Assembly: GCA_965263485.1 (NCBI GenBank)
Contig: CBDHHO010000004.1
Location: 372,001-436,000 of the forward strand
DNA: 64,000 nt
Reading direction: 5' to 3'
Source of the DNA: Haliotispira sp965263485
Lineage (GTDB): Bacteria > Spirochaetota > Spirochaetia > SP-2023
The notes below the pieces were generated by a model. It was not told the DNA's origin and did no database searches. It saw nothing but the letters and a program-made list of their open reading frames with translations. The position numbers and the translations under genes are program-made. Below, piece by piece: positions 1-7,162 of this stretch (the first letter of the stretch is position 1; each line of letters begins with the position of its first letter).

Positions 1-61
1 GCGAAGCTATTTTGGAGCGAGGAAGCGAAGCCGAAGAATACTTTGTTGTATACTCCCATGC

Positions 62-190
62 GAGCTGGCGCAGCATGGGAGAAATGGGGAGGGCCGTGCG
101 CAGCCAAGGCCCGACCTTCTTTTTTGCGAGCTGGCGAAGCCAGGCCCGACTTTCCTCTTTTGCGGCAGCGAAGAACGGAAGCCGAAGCAT
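62..190 (+). repeat. Degenerate copies of the 65/66-bp GCGAGCTGGCGC repeat unit
   Basis: About one and a half copies of the unit that forms clean tandem arrays at 28095 and 34863. Each copy begins GCGAGCTGGCG and contains GGGGAGGGCCGTGCGCAGCC. The copy lies at the outer edge of the inverted duplication, and the right arm has a matching but diverged copy near 50565-50650. Bases 1-730 hold only repeats; I see no gene there. Confidence 0.75.
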
Positions 191-258
191 ACTTTTGTTG
201 TATGATACAGGCTTCCATGACGTTGGTAAATGGCGACCCTTCACGGGGAAAATCAAAA

Positions 259-297
259 GGGAACCTCTAAAGGGGACCTCTAAAGGGGACCTCTAAA
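259..297 (+). repeat. 13-bp tandem repeat made of the MITE end (3 units)
   Basis: Three tandem units of the form GGGGACCTCTAAA start at 259, 272 and 285; the first has GGGAA instead of GGGGA. The right arm has only two units (near 50432-50457). The unit is the terminal sequence of the dispersed repeat family, so the element end itself has been tandemly reiterated. This is the clearest sequence difference between the two arms. Confidence 0.9.
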
Positions 298-449
298 AAT
301 TCCATTCTGCGCTCTTGCTCGCTCTTTTGAAACGAACAGCTTTGTCAGTAAAGCCTTACAATACAACAAAGTATGCTTCAGCTTCACTTCCTCGCTATCG
401 GCAAAATCTCGCTGATTCAGCATCAAAAGCGAATTTTTAGAGGTGCCCT
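285..449. repeat. MITE-like palindromic element, long type A copy
   Basis: Starts GGGGACCTCTAAAAATTCC and ends GAATTTTTAGAGGTGCCCT, so the ends are inverted repeats. The interior holds the family landmarks TCTTTTGAAACGAACAGC, ACAACAAAGTATGCTTC and TCGGCAAAATCTCGCTGATT. About 165 bp with no transposase. It directly abuts a second element starting at 446. Confidence 0.85.
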
Positions 450-713
450 AAAAATTTGTTTTGTCTTCTCGGGGAAGCTATAGAGCACCTCTGGGAATTC
501 CCCACCACAGAAAGAGGCTGCGCCAGACCCGGTTTTTTTTCTCGCGCCCGGCAAAATCTCATCTGCTCAGCATCAAAATGCGGTACAAACGCTAGGGAAA
601 ACGAAGCAGAGCGATGGTACAATTCTCACAGAAGCAGTACAATCGCTAAGGAAAACCAAGCAGAGCGATGGTACAATTCTCACAGAAAACGATACCATTT
701 TCAGAGGTGCCCT
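446..713. repeat. MITE-like element, type B copy with internal duplication
   Basis: Runs from GCCCTAAAAATTTG to TTTTCAGAGGTGCCCT. It contains the CCCACCACAGAAAGAGGCTG segment and then two tandem copies of a module built on GCAGAGCGATGGTACAATTC, an internal duplication. The same CCACCACAG segment occurs inside the ABC ATPase gene near 38210. It lies directly upstream of the ThuA-like gene. Confidence 0.8.
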
Positions 714-732
714 GAATAAGAAAGAAATAGCT

Positions 733-1509
733 ATGAGCAAGACCATTCGGGCGATTGTCTGGAACGAAAACGTCCATGAGCAAGAAATGCCCCGGGTGCG
801 GGAGATTTATCCTCAAGGCATCCACGGCTGCCTGGCCGAATTCCTGGGCCGCGAAGGCGATATTCAGGCCGAAATCGCCACTTTGGAAGAAGCCGAACAC
901 GGGTTGCCGCAGTCGCGCCTGGAAAACTGTGATGTATTGTTGTGGTGGGGCCACGCCGCCCATGCTTGGGTCCGCGATGAGGTGGTGGCACGGGTGCGTG
1001 AGCGGGTCTTGCAGGGTATGGGCCTGATTGTGCTGCACTCGGGTCATTTTTCCAAAATCTTTCGCTCGTTGCTGGGGACCAGCTGCGCCTTGCAGTGGCG
1101 CGAGGCCGATGAGAAAGAAATACTCTGGACGGTCAACCCCGGTCATCCCATAGCCGAAGGCATCGGCTCCCATTTTGTGCTGGAACGGGAAGAAATGTAC
1201 GGCGAACCCTTTGTGGTCCCCGAAGCCGATGAAACGGTGTTTATGGGCTGGTTTGCCGGGGGGAATGTATTCCGCTCCGGCCTGGTGTTCCGCCGCGCAG
1301 CGGGCAGGATTTTTTACTTCCAGCCCGGTCATGAGAGCTATCCGACTTACCATCAGGCCCCTGTGCAGAAAATCATCACCAATGCGGTGCGCTATGTGGC
1401 TCCCCTGTGTGGCAACACAGCTTGGCCTTCGGTAGAAGCTGCGCCCAACGGTGCCCCGGTGATTCCGATCCCCGGCTACACCCACAAGAACGAACAGGGG
1501 CTGCGCTGA
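733..1509 (+). CDS. ThuA-like domain protein
   Basis: 258-residue cytoplasmic protein of the ThuA family (class I glutamine amidotransferase-like fold, often found with sugar-utilisation genes; the biochemical activity of the family is poorly defined). Visible support is the core with a beta-strand LLWWGHAAHAWV near residues 75-86, a LIVLHSGHFSK segment near 98-108, and the late PGHESYPTYH motif typical of the family. No signal peptide. ATG start with GAAAGAAATAGCT upstream, a weak Shine-Dalgarno. It overlaps the next gene in a TGATG stop/start, so the two are translationally coupled. An identical copy sits on the other strand at 49220-49996. Confidence 0.85.
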   Translation: MSKTIRAIVWNENVHEQEMPRVREIYPQGIHGCLAEFLGREGDIQAEIATLEEAEHGLPQSRLENCDVLLWWGHAAHAWVRDEVVARVRERVLQGMGLIVLHSGHFSKIFRSLLGTSCALQWREADEKEILWTVNPGHPIAEGIGSHFVLEREEMYGEPFVVPEADETVFMGWFAGGNVFRSGLVFRRAAGRIFYFQPGHESYPTYHQAPVQKIITNAVRYVAPLCGNTAWPSVEAAPNGAPVIPIPGYTHKNEQGLR

Positions 1510-2666
1510 TGGACAGTTCAAAGCATTCAAAGCAACTGGGAATCGGGATCATTGGCTGCGGCAGAATGGCCCATGCCCATGCAACCGCCTATCGGCAAAT
1601 CGAAGGCTGTGAGCTGAGCGCTGCCTGCGACCTGAGGCCCAAAGAGCTTGGAGAATTTTGCCGAAAACATGACATCCCCCGCAGCTACGAGAGCGCTGAG
1701 GCCCTGCTGGCTGACCCTGGCATTGACGCAGTAAGTGTTGTCACACCCGATGCCAGCCATGCCGAACTGAGCATTGCGGCCCTGCGGGCAGGCAAGCACG
1801 TGCTCTGCGAAAAGCCCTTGGCACTGAACTACCAAGAGGCCCGGCAGATGCTCATCTCCGTTTCCAAAGACTCCTTGCAGGGAGGCCCGGACAGCCTAGG
1901 CGCTCAAAAGAGAAGTCGAATCAATATGGTGAACCTGAGCTACCGCAATGCTCCTGCCATTCAGAAGGCTCGCGAAATCATTCTCAGCGGTGAGATCGGA
2001 GAAGTCGTGCACTTGCGGGCCGGCTACCTGCAAAGCTGGCTCAGTAGCAGCGTCTGGGGCGACTGGCGCAGCGATCCACACTGGCTCTGGCGGCTCTCGA
2101 GCAGGCACGGGAGCAAGGGCGTACTGGGCGATGTCGGGGTACACATTCTGGATTTTGCCAGCTACCCGCTGGGCCCTTCGGCCGGAGCTTTCGAAAGACT
2201 GCACTGCCAGCTGGCGACCTTCGAACAGATCAAAGGTCGCCAGCTGGCTGAGCAGCCCGACTACATTCTAGACGCCAACGATTCGGCACTGATCAGTGTT
2301 GAGTTTGCCGGAGGCGCACTGGGCAGTATCGATACCACCCGCTGGGCCACCGGCCATGTCAATTCTTTAACCTTGGGAATTTACGGCAACAAGGGTGCGA
2401 TAGAAATCGACTTGGACAGCAGCCCCAGCGCTCTGCAACTCTGCGACCGGGAAAACAAAGATCGGGCGCACTGGTATACCATCAAGTGCTCCGAAACACC
2501 TTCCAATTTCCAGCACTTTGTGCGCAGCATCCTCAATCTGGAAGAAGGTGGCTCCGGGAACGGCCTGCCGGACTTCGCCCGGGGGGCCGAAATACAGAGA
2601 GTCCTCGATGCCTGTTTCCTCTCAGCAGAACAGGGACGGCAGTTGCGCGTGGCAGAAATTCTTTAA
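1509..2666 (+). CDS. Gfo/Idh/MocA family NAD(P)-dependent oxidoreductase
   Basis: 385 residues. The N-terminal Rossmann motif GIGIIGCGRMAHAHA lies at about residues 11-25 and the conserved EKP signature at 101-103 (CEKPLAL), followed by the C-terminal sugar-binding alpha/beta domain. The family oxidises or reduces sugars, inositols and their derivatives; the substrate cannot be told from sequence. The start is ATG at 1509 because it overlaps the ThuA stop; an upstream in-frame extension would run inside the ThuA gene. ThuA plus Gfo/Idh is a recurrent sugar-catabolism pair. The stop codon TAA directly abuts a MITE end. An identical copy is at 48063-49220. Confidence 0.92.
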   Translation: MDSSKHSKQLGIGIIGCGRMAHAHATAYRQIEGCELSAACDLRPKELGEFCRKHDIPRSYESAEALLADPGIDAVSVVTPDASHAELSIAALRAGKHVLCEKPLALNYQEARQMLISVSKDSLQGGPDSLGAQKRSRINMVNLSYRNAPAIQKAREIILSGEIGEVVHLRAGYLQSWLSSSVWGDWRSDPHWLWRLSSRHGSKGVLGDVGVHILDFASYPLGPSAGAFERLHCQLATFEQIKGRQLAEQPDYILDANDSALISVEFAGGALGSIDTTRWATGHVNSLTLGIYGNKGAIEIDLDSSPSALQLCDRENKDRAHWYTIKCSETPSNFQHFVRSILNLEEGGSGNGLPDFARGAEIQRVLDACFLSAEQGRQLRVAEIL

Positions 2667-2884
2667 GGGACCTCTAAAAATGCCAATTCCGCGCTCTTGC
2701 TCGCTCTTTTGAAACGAACAGATTCGTCACTAAAGCCTTTCCATACAACAAAATATGCCTCGGCTTCCGTTCCCCGCACTCGGCAAAATCCCGCTCGCCC
2801 AGTATCAAAACGCGGTACAATCGCTGAGGCAAAGCAGAGCGATTGTACAATTCTCGCGAAGCGATACCATTTTTAGAGGTCCCC
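2667..2884. repeat. MITE-like element, composite A/B copy
   Basis: Begins GGGACCTCTAAAAATGCC and ends CCATTTTTAGAGGTCCCC. It is flanked by TTAA on the left (2663-2666) and CTTAAG on the right. The left half is type A (TCTTTTGAAACGAACAGA). The right half is type B with a perfect 11-bp inverted repeat, GTACAATCGCT at 2815-2825 and AGCGATTGTAC at 2838-2848. It sits between the oxidoreductase stop and the lipoprotein promoter. Confidence 0.85.
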
Positions 2885-2900
2885 TTAAGATTTTTTGCTT

Positions 2901-2929
2901 TTGACAGATAAAGAATATATTATTAGAAT
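2901..2929 (+). promoter_or_regulatory. Sigma-70-type promoter of lipoprotein gene
   Basis: TTGACA at 2901-2906, a 17-bp spacer, and TAGAAT at 2924-2929: consensus -35 and near-consensus -10. It starts 16 bp after the MITE ends and about 110 bp before the ATG, giving a roughly 105-nt leader. The right arm has the same promoter at 47800-47828 on the minus strand. Confidence 0.8.
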
Positions 2930-2936
2930 TGGAAAT

Positions 2937-3041
2937 CCATTTCATAATCCCATTTCATCTTTTATTAAAACCATTCCGACCTTGGCCGGAACATCATCTT
3001 TATGCATTATTTTGCATAATAATACCAAGGAGTATTGCACC
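2937..3041 (+). promoter_or_regulatory. Conserved 105-bp leader of the lipoprotein family
   Basis: This leader is nearly identical (about three differences) to 51707-51811 upstream of another lipoprotein gene, and is identical in the duplicated arm. It holds an inverted repeat TTATGCA (3000-3006) / TGCATAA (3013-3019) with a 6-nt loop, then the ribosome-binding site CCAAGGAGTATTGC and the ATG. A stem-loop this close to the ribosome-binding site could modulate translation; that is inference. Confidence 0.75.
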
Positions 3042-5087
3042 ATGGAGCACAAGTTCAGTAAAATCCGCACACCGCACACCGCACACCGCACACCGCACAC
3101 CGCAGCCCATGAATCAAGACCATGCCGCAGGAAAATATATTTTTCTGCGGCCTTTTTGCGTCCGTTTCTCTTCCTTCTCTTTCCGGCCCTCCTGCTCGGC
3201 TGCGAACCGCCCGGCGGAAGCTCTGACCAAGGAGGCGGAAGCTCTGACCAAGGCATTGGAGGCTCTAACCCAAACAGCGGCACTGAGCCCGCTCTCCAAC
3301 CACAGCTGCCTTTATTTATGGCGATCAAGAGCGGATCCGGCGGCGGCACTGAGCCCGCTCTCCAACCGGAACCTCCGGTTACTGTGACTTTTGACACCCG
3401 AGGCGGCTCTCCCATTCCAGCTGTGGAGTTGAAACGGGGAGAAAAGGTCTCTGAACCTGCGGAGCCTAGTAAGGCAGCTTCCTTTTTTGTCGGTTGGTTC
3501 CCTGACCCTTATTATACCAAACCATTTTCTTTTACCAGTCCTATCACCGAGGACAGGACTCTTTTTGCCAGATGGGGCGACCCTGCGAACAAGGTGACGG
3601 TAACTTTTGATGCCGGGCAGGGAGCCAGTGCCTCAACCGTAGATGTGGAAAAAGGTGATCGTGTCGCAATGCCCGTTTTCTCGCGAGATGGTCATCGCCT
3701 TGACAAATGGTACTCAGATGACAGTTTCACCACAGAGTTTGACATTTCCACCCAAACTATCGATGCTAATATTACCTTGTACGCGAAGTGGGTGCAGGTC
3801 TTCACCGTAGAATTTGATTCCGATGGCGGCACTCCTGTATCCCCCAAAGTGGCAGATAGTGGTGCGAACAGAGCTGATATTGAGCCTGAAGACCCTGTAA
3901 AACAGGGGCACACTTTTTTTGGTTGGTATACAAATCAGCAGTTTAGTACGCTATTTTTCGATGATACTACCATAACTGAGAATACCGCGGTGTACGCTCA
4001 GTTTATCCCCAACAGTTTGCGGAGCATCGTGCTCAGCAAAACCCTGCCGCCCCAATCGGAGCTGGCGACTTACGACCAAGATACCGCAGGTATTCTGGAA
4101 AATCTGGCCGGCGATACAGCCAAAGTACTGGGGATCATATATGTTACGCCAGATGGTGGCAGCACAACAAAAGACGGCAGCAGCTGGGAGAATGCCTATG
4201 ACGCAGCAGAGCTGAAAACCGCCATTGACGACGCGGGAACAGCAGCCAACGAGCAGAAACCCTACCTGGTATTATTGGCAGAGGGTAGCTACGCCATCAG
4301 CGAAACCCTGAGCATGAAAAACCATGTGGCCATTATCGGCGGCTTCAAAGACAATGGCCGGGACGGAACTACCATCCTGGATGGCGGAGGCAGCACTCAG
4401 GTCTTTTCCAATACCGGCCTGGACAACACGGCTGTACTCTCCGGAGTGACCATATCCAATGGTTTTACGGCCAGTTTTGGCGCCGGGATGGACAATCTCA
4501 ATTCCTCACCCACGCTCAGCCATGTTACGTTCTCCGGAAACGCGGCAGAACAATATGGAGGCGGGATGCTCAATATCGATTCCTCCCCCACACTCACCAA
4601 TGTTACGTTCTCCGGGAACACGGCAAAACTATATGGAGGCGGGATGTATAATCGCAACTCTTCCCCCACCCTTAACCATGTTACTTTCTCCAAAAATACC
4701 GCTAAAGAGGGCGGCGGGATGATTAATAACAAGAACTCTTCCCCCAAGCTCAGCGATGTTACCTTCTCCGGGAACACGGCAAAACTATATGGAGGCGGGA
4801 TGTATAATGACCACTCTTCCCCCACCCTTAACCATGTTACTTTCTCCAAAAACTCGGCACAGACTAACGGCGGCGGGATGCTTAATTATCAATCCTCCCC
4901 TGTGCTCATCAATGTTGAGTTCTCCGGGAACACGGCAGAACAATATGGAGGCGGGATGCTCAATATCGATTCCTCCCCCACACTCAACAATGATACGTTC
5001 TCCCTCGCCAATGTTACGTTCTCCGAAAATACGGCTCGGACCGGCCCTGATATGCATACGGAACGCACCGGCGCGGCAACAAGCTGA
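3042..5087 (+). CDS. Surface lipoprotein: InlB-type B repeats plus Pmp-like beta-helix
   Basis: 681 residues. Residues 9-22 are encoded by the 7-bp repeat. A hydrophobic stretch ends in lipobox LLLGC with the lipidated Cys at 54. A Ser/Gly-rich linker follows, then three Listeria-Bacteroides (InlB B-type) repeats with the VTVTFD...GGSP...FVGWF pattern at about residues 110-335. Next is a domain with YVTPDGGSTTKDGSSWENA, and finally roughly seven right-handed beta-helix repeats carrying FSGNTA and GGGMYN, resembling the FxxN/GGA motifs of chlamydial Pmp proteins. ATG chosen for the AAGGAG site 9-10 nt upstream. The last five residues (GAATS) come from outside the inverted duplication. Likely an outer-surface adhesin or structural protein; its binding partner is unknown. 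Confidence 0.85.
   Translation: MEHKFSKIRTPHTAHRTPHTAAHESRPCRRKIYFSAAFLRPFLFLLFPALLLGCEPPGGSSDQGGGSSDQGIGGSNPNSGTEPALQPQLPLFMAIKSGSGGGTEPALQPEPPVTVTFDTRGGSPIPAVELKRGEKVSEPAEPSKAASFFVGWFPDPYYTKPFSFTSPITEDRTLFARWGDPANKVTVTFDAGQGASASTVDVEKGDRVAMPVFSRDGHRLDKWYSDDSFTTEFDISTQTIDANITLYAKWVQVFTVEFDSDGGTPVSPKVADSGANRADIEPEDPVKQGHTFFGWYTNQQFSTLFFDDTTITENTAVYAQFIPNSLRSIVLSKTLPPQSELATYDQDTAGILENLAGDTAKVLGIIYVTPDGGSTTKDGSSWENAYDAAELKTAIDDAGTAANEQKPYLVLLAEGSYAISETLSMKNHVAIIGGFKDNGRDGTTILDGGGSTQVFSNTGLDNTAVLSGVTISNGFTASFGAGMDNLNSSPTLSHVTFSGNAAEQYGGGMLNIDSSPTLTNVTFSGNTAKLYGGGMYNRNSSPTLNHVTFSKNTAKEGGGMINNKNSSPKLSDVTFSGNTAKLYGGGMYNDHSSPTLNHVTFSKNSAQTNGGGMLNYQSSPVLINVEFSGNTAEQYGGGMLNIDSSPTLNNDTFSLANVTFSENTARTGPDMHTERTGAATS
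3066..3104 (+). repeat. 7-bp tandem repeat CGCACAC (5 units) in coding sequence
   Basis: Five perfect units from 3066 to 3100 plus partial CGCA, starting 24 bp into the gene. The unit length is not a multiple of three, so gain or loss of one unit shifts the frame before the signal peptide. No frame of the repeat contains a stop, so expansion never terminates within it; the shifted frame that contains ATG 3109 runs to a stop at 3387. This is the classic slipped-strand phase-variation layout. Confidence 0.9.
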
Positions 5088-5088
5088 A

Positions 5089-6171
5089 TCAATCCAGCAG
5101 TCTGGCCACGACCCGGCCCAGCTCACTGGTCGAAAGGGAACCACCCAGCTCGCGAGTGTAATGCCCCGCGGCGATGGCCTTGCCCACCGCCGCTTCAATT
5201 CTCCGGGCACTTTGCTCAGAGCCCAGCGCATAGCGCAGCATCAAAGCTGCGGAAAGAATCTGCGCTATCGGGTTGGCCACATCCTTTCCGGCAATAGATG
5301 GCGGATAGTTCCCGCTGCCGTGGCAGGGCTCAAACAAGCCAAAACCCGCATCGTTGAGTGAAGCCGAGGCCAGCAGACCAATAGAGCCGGGCAGGGTGGC
5401 GGCCTCATCACTGAGGATGTCGCCAAAAGTGTTCTCCGTCAAAATCACATCGAACTGCCCCGGGTCGAGAATCAACTGCATCGAAGCGTTGTCCACGTAT
5501 AAGTGGGAGAGCTCAATGTCGCTGTATTGTTCCTGATGCAGGCGCTTGACGGTCTCACGCCACAGGATTCCGGAGGAGAGCACATTGGCCTTGTCCACAC
5601 TGCACACTTTTTTGCGGCGCGTGCGCGCTGCCTCAAAAGCCGTGCGGGCAATGCGCTCAATCTCGCCGGTATTGTAGCGCAGGGTATCCAAGGCCTCGCC
5701 TTTATCCCGGTCAAGGCTCTTGGGCCGGCTAAAGTACAGACCTCCGGTCAGCTCGCGCATAATCACAAAGTCCACGCCGCCGCCGGCGATATTCAGGCGC
5801 TCCTTCTTCAGCGGTGAGGCGGCGACCAGTTCAGGATAGACCAGTACCGGGCGGATGTTGACGTAGAGCTGATAGCGTTTACGCAGCGGCAGCAGCGCGC
5901 CGCGCTCCGGCTGCTGTTCGGGCGGCAGAGTTTCCCACTGCGGGCCACCCACCGCGCCAAAGAAAATGGCATCGGCTTCATCGCAGATGCGCAGCGTCTC
6001 GGCGGGCAGCGGACTGCCCGTGGCCTCATAGGCCGCGCCGCCAACCAGAGCCTCGCAGTATTCCAGCTCCAGCTTATCGAGCTTCGCTGTGCGGTCCAGC
6101 ACAACGCGGGCCGCAGCCACAATTTCGGGGCCAATGCCGTCACCCGGCAGCACTGCGATTTTCTTTGCCAT
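5089..6171 (-). CDS. leuB: 3-isopropylmalate dehydrogenase
   Basis: 360 residues. Catalyses NAD-dependent oxidative decarboxylation of 3-isopropylmalate in leucine synthesis (EC 1.1.1.85). Family marks: N-terminal IAVLPGDGIGPEI; NTFGDILSDEAATLPGSIG, which binds metal and substrate; and the NAD-site run CHGSGNYPPSIAGKDVANP. Start ATG at 6171 is preferred (GGGAG 8 nt upstream); a GTG five codons earlier is possible. The gene is convergent with the lipoprotein gene, with one base between stop codons, and its 3' end lies exactly where the inverted duplication breaks off. The amino acid partner gene in the window is ilvD; leuACD are not present. Confidence 0.96.
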   Translation of the reverse strand: MAKKIAVLPGDGIGPEIVAAARVVLDRTAKLDKLELEYCEALVGGAAYEATGSPLPAETLRICDEADAIFFGAVGGPQWETLPPEQQPERGALLPLRKRYQLYVNIRPVLVYPELVAASPLKKERLNIAGGGVDFVIMRELTGGLYFSRPKSLDRDKGEALDTLRYNTGEIERIARTAFEAARTRRKKVCSVDKANVLSSGILWRETVKRLHQEQYSDIELSHLYVDNASMQLILDPGQFDVILTENTFGDILSDEAATLPGSIGLLASASLNDAGFGLFEPCHGSGNYPPSIAGKDVANPIAQILSAALMLRYALGSEQSARRIEAAVGKAIAAGHYTRELGGSLSTSELGRVVARLLD

Positions 6172-6332
6172 TTCCTTTACTCCCACACTTTCGCGCGGCC
6201 AGTTCTCTACGAAAAAAAGCCCATCCCGTTGTTCTTCCTCAGCCCGGATGACCGGGCGCGAACCGGACAGCGGGAACCAAGGAAGGAGGGGAAGGGCTAT
6301 GCCGCTCTTATGATGAACGTGAGCTTAGTGTC

Positions 6333-6425
6333 TTATTTTTTTTTCTTGTGGCGATTCTTCCGCAAGCGTTTCTTGCGCTTGTGGGTTGCAATCTTTTTGC
6401 GTTTGCGCTTTTTTCCTGAAGGCAC
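6333..6425 (-). CDS. AURKAIP1/COX24-type very small basic ribosomal protein
   Basis: A 30-residue protein, MPSGKKRKRK followed by KIATHKRKKRLRKNRH and a lysine tail. This matches the tiny bacterial proteins annotated as AURKAIP1/COX24 domain (related to mitochondrial mS38), which are ribosome-associated. The start is GTG at 6425, supported by GGAG seven bases upstream. It lies 32 bp from the 5'-flanking tRNA-Ala gene on the same strand, a fitting neighbourhood for a translation gene. Too short for most gene finders and easily missed. The identification rests on the strongly conserved pattern of basic residues. Confidence 0.85.
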   Translation of the reverse strand: MPSGKKRKRKKIATHKRKKRLRKNRHKKKK

Positions 6426-6457
6426 TCACTAACTCCTTGCGTCTGGATTTGTCGAGA

Positions 6458-6531
6458 TGGAGGCAAAGGGACTCGAACCCTTGACCCTCGGCTTGCAAAG
6501 CCGATGCTCTAGCCAACTGAGCTATGCCCCC
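6458..6531 (-). tRNA. tRNA-Ala (TGC)
   Basis: Reading the minus strand gives a complete 74-nt cloverleaf: acceptor stem GGGGGCA / TGCCTCC with the G3-U70 wobble that defines alanine identity, D-arm AGCTCAGTTGGC, anticodon loop TTTGCAA (anticodon TGC), and T-arm with loop TTCGAGT. The discriminator base is A and the 3' CCA is not separately encoded. Confidence 0.97.
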
Positions 6532-6586
6532 GCAGTTTGTCACAGCACCCGGTTTTTTAAGGAGAGACTCCAAGGCGAGACTCCAA

Positions 6587-6724
6587 GGAGACCTCTGAAA
6601 ACTCGCTCTCCCTGCGAAGCTGTTTGGAAGAGCCGAAGAATACTTTGTTGTATTGCAAGGACTTACTGACAAAGCTGTTCGTTTCAAAAGAGCGAGCGCA
6701 GAATGGAATTTTTAGAGGTTCCCT
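6587..6724. repeat. MITE-like element, type A
   Basis: Starts GGAGACCTCTGAAAACTC and ends GGAATTTTTAGAGGTTCCC, with GAATACTTTGTTGTATTG and TTCGTTTCAAAAGAGCGAGC inside. It is preceded by two shorter GGAGACTCCAA repeats at 6560-6586. A further degenerate half copy follows at about 6807-6880 (GGGGAGCTCCAAAAACTCGC...ACGTTGTTGTATGA). Confidence 0.75.
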
Positions 6725-6880
6725 AGAGCTTCTCATGATATTTCCGGGGCTTGCTGCAAGCAAAAGCCGAGTATATCGATTCTATATTGTTTGTCAAACT
6801 GTTTTGAGGGGAGCTCCAAAAACTCGCTCCCGGTTCTTTTGTGGTAGCGCAGAAGTGAAACATACGTTGTTGTATGACAA

Positions 6881-7162
6881 TTTTTTACCGGTGCGGGCAA
6901 GGCCGTGACGGAGTCCTGTCGCCCATCCGGGCCGATGCGGGGCCACTATTTGCGGAGCACATCGCTCAGTGTGGAGGAAACGGTCTGCCTGCAGGGCCGG
7001 GATCTGGTCAAAACGGCTTCCCAATGCCCACTCCTTGCCGTTCTTTTGCCGGGCTTTCTCTGCATTCCCGCAACCTTTCTAGGTTTGTATAATCCAGTTC
7101 GCCCATACGGGAAGTAGGGTGAACTGGGAAATGGGAACAGAAAACGGAGAAGCAGAGATCAA
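6881..7162. other. Intergenic stretch before thrC, no gene recognised
   Basis: GC-rich, with short open frames on both strands that do not resemble known proteins. The 5' flank of thrC has GGAG about 14 nt before the ATG and AGAG at 7 nt. No clear promoter seen. Confidence 0.5.

Larger units (their letters stand above)
64..5072 (+). repeat. Left arm of 5-kb inverted duplication
   Basis: Position x here matches position 50729-x on the opposite strand, as judged from identical translations and spot-checked bases, from about 285 to 5072. Nearer the outer end the offset becomes 50716-x because this arm has one extra 13-bp unit, and a few substitutions appear between 64 and 150. The arm carries the ThuA-like gene, the Gfo/Idh gene and nearly all of the surface lipoprotein gene. 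Identity stops abruptly after 5072, 15 bp before the lipoprotein stop codon. The near-identity implies recent duplication or continuing gene conversion. Confidence 0.95.

Noticed and set aside
1407..1508. Upstream extension of the Gfo/Idh gene (34 extra codons)
   Set aside because: Lies wholly inside the ThuA-like gene in another frame; the ATG at 1509 gives a family-typical N-terminus and stop/start overlap.
646..1530. 294-codon open frame antisense to the ThuA-like gene (and its mirror at 49199-50083)
   Set aside because: Shadow of a GC-rich gene: no recognisable protein motif, spans the true gene and runs into the MITE at both ends. The ThuA frame has family motifs and coupling to the next gene.
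6240..6256. GCCCGGATGACCGGGC hairpin upstream of leuB as a terminator
   Set aside because: The T-run on the relevant strand is over 20 bases away from the stem, so a standard intrinsic terminator is not supported.
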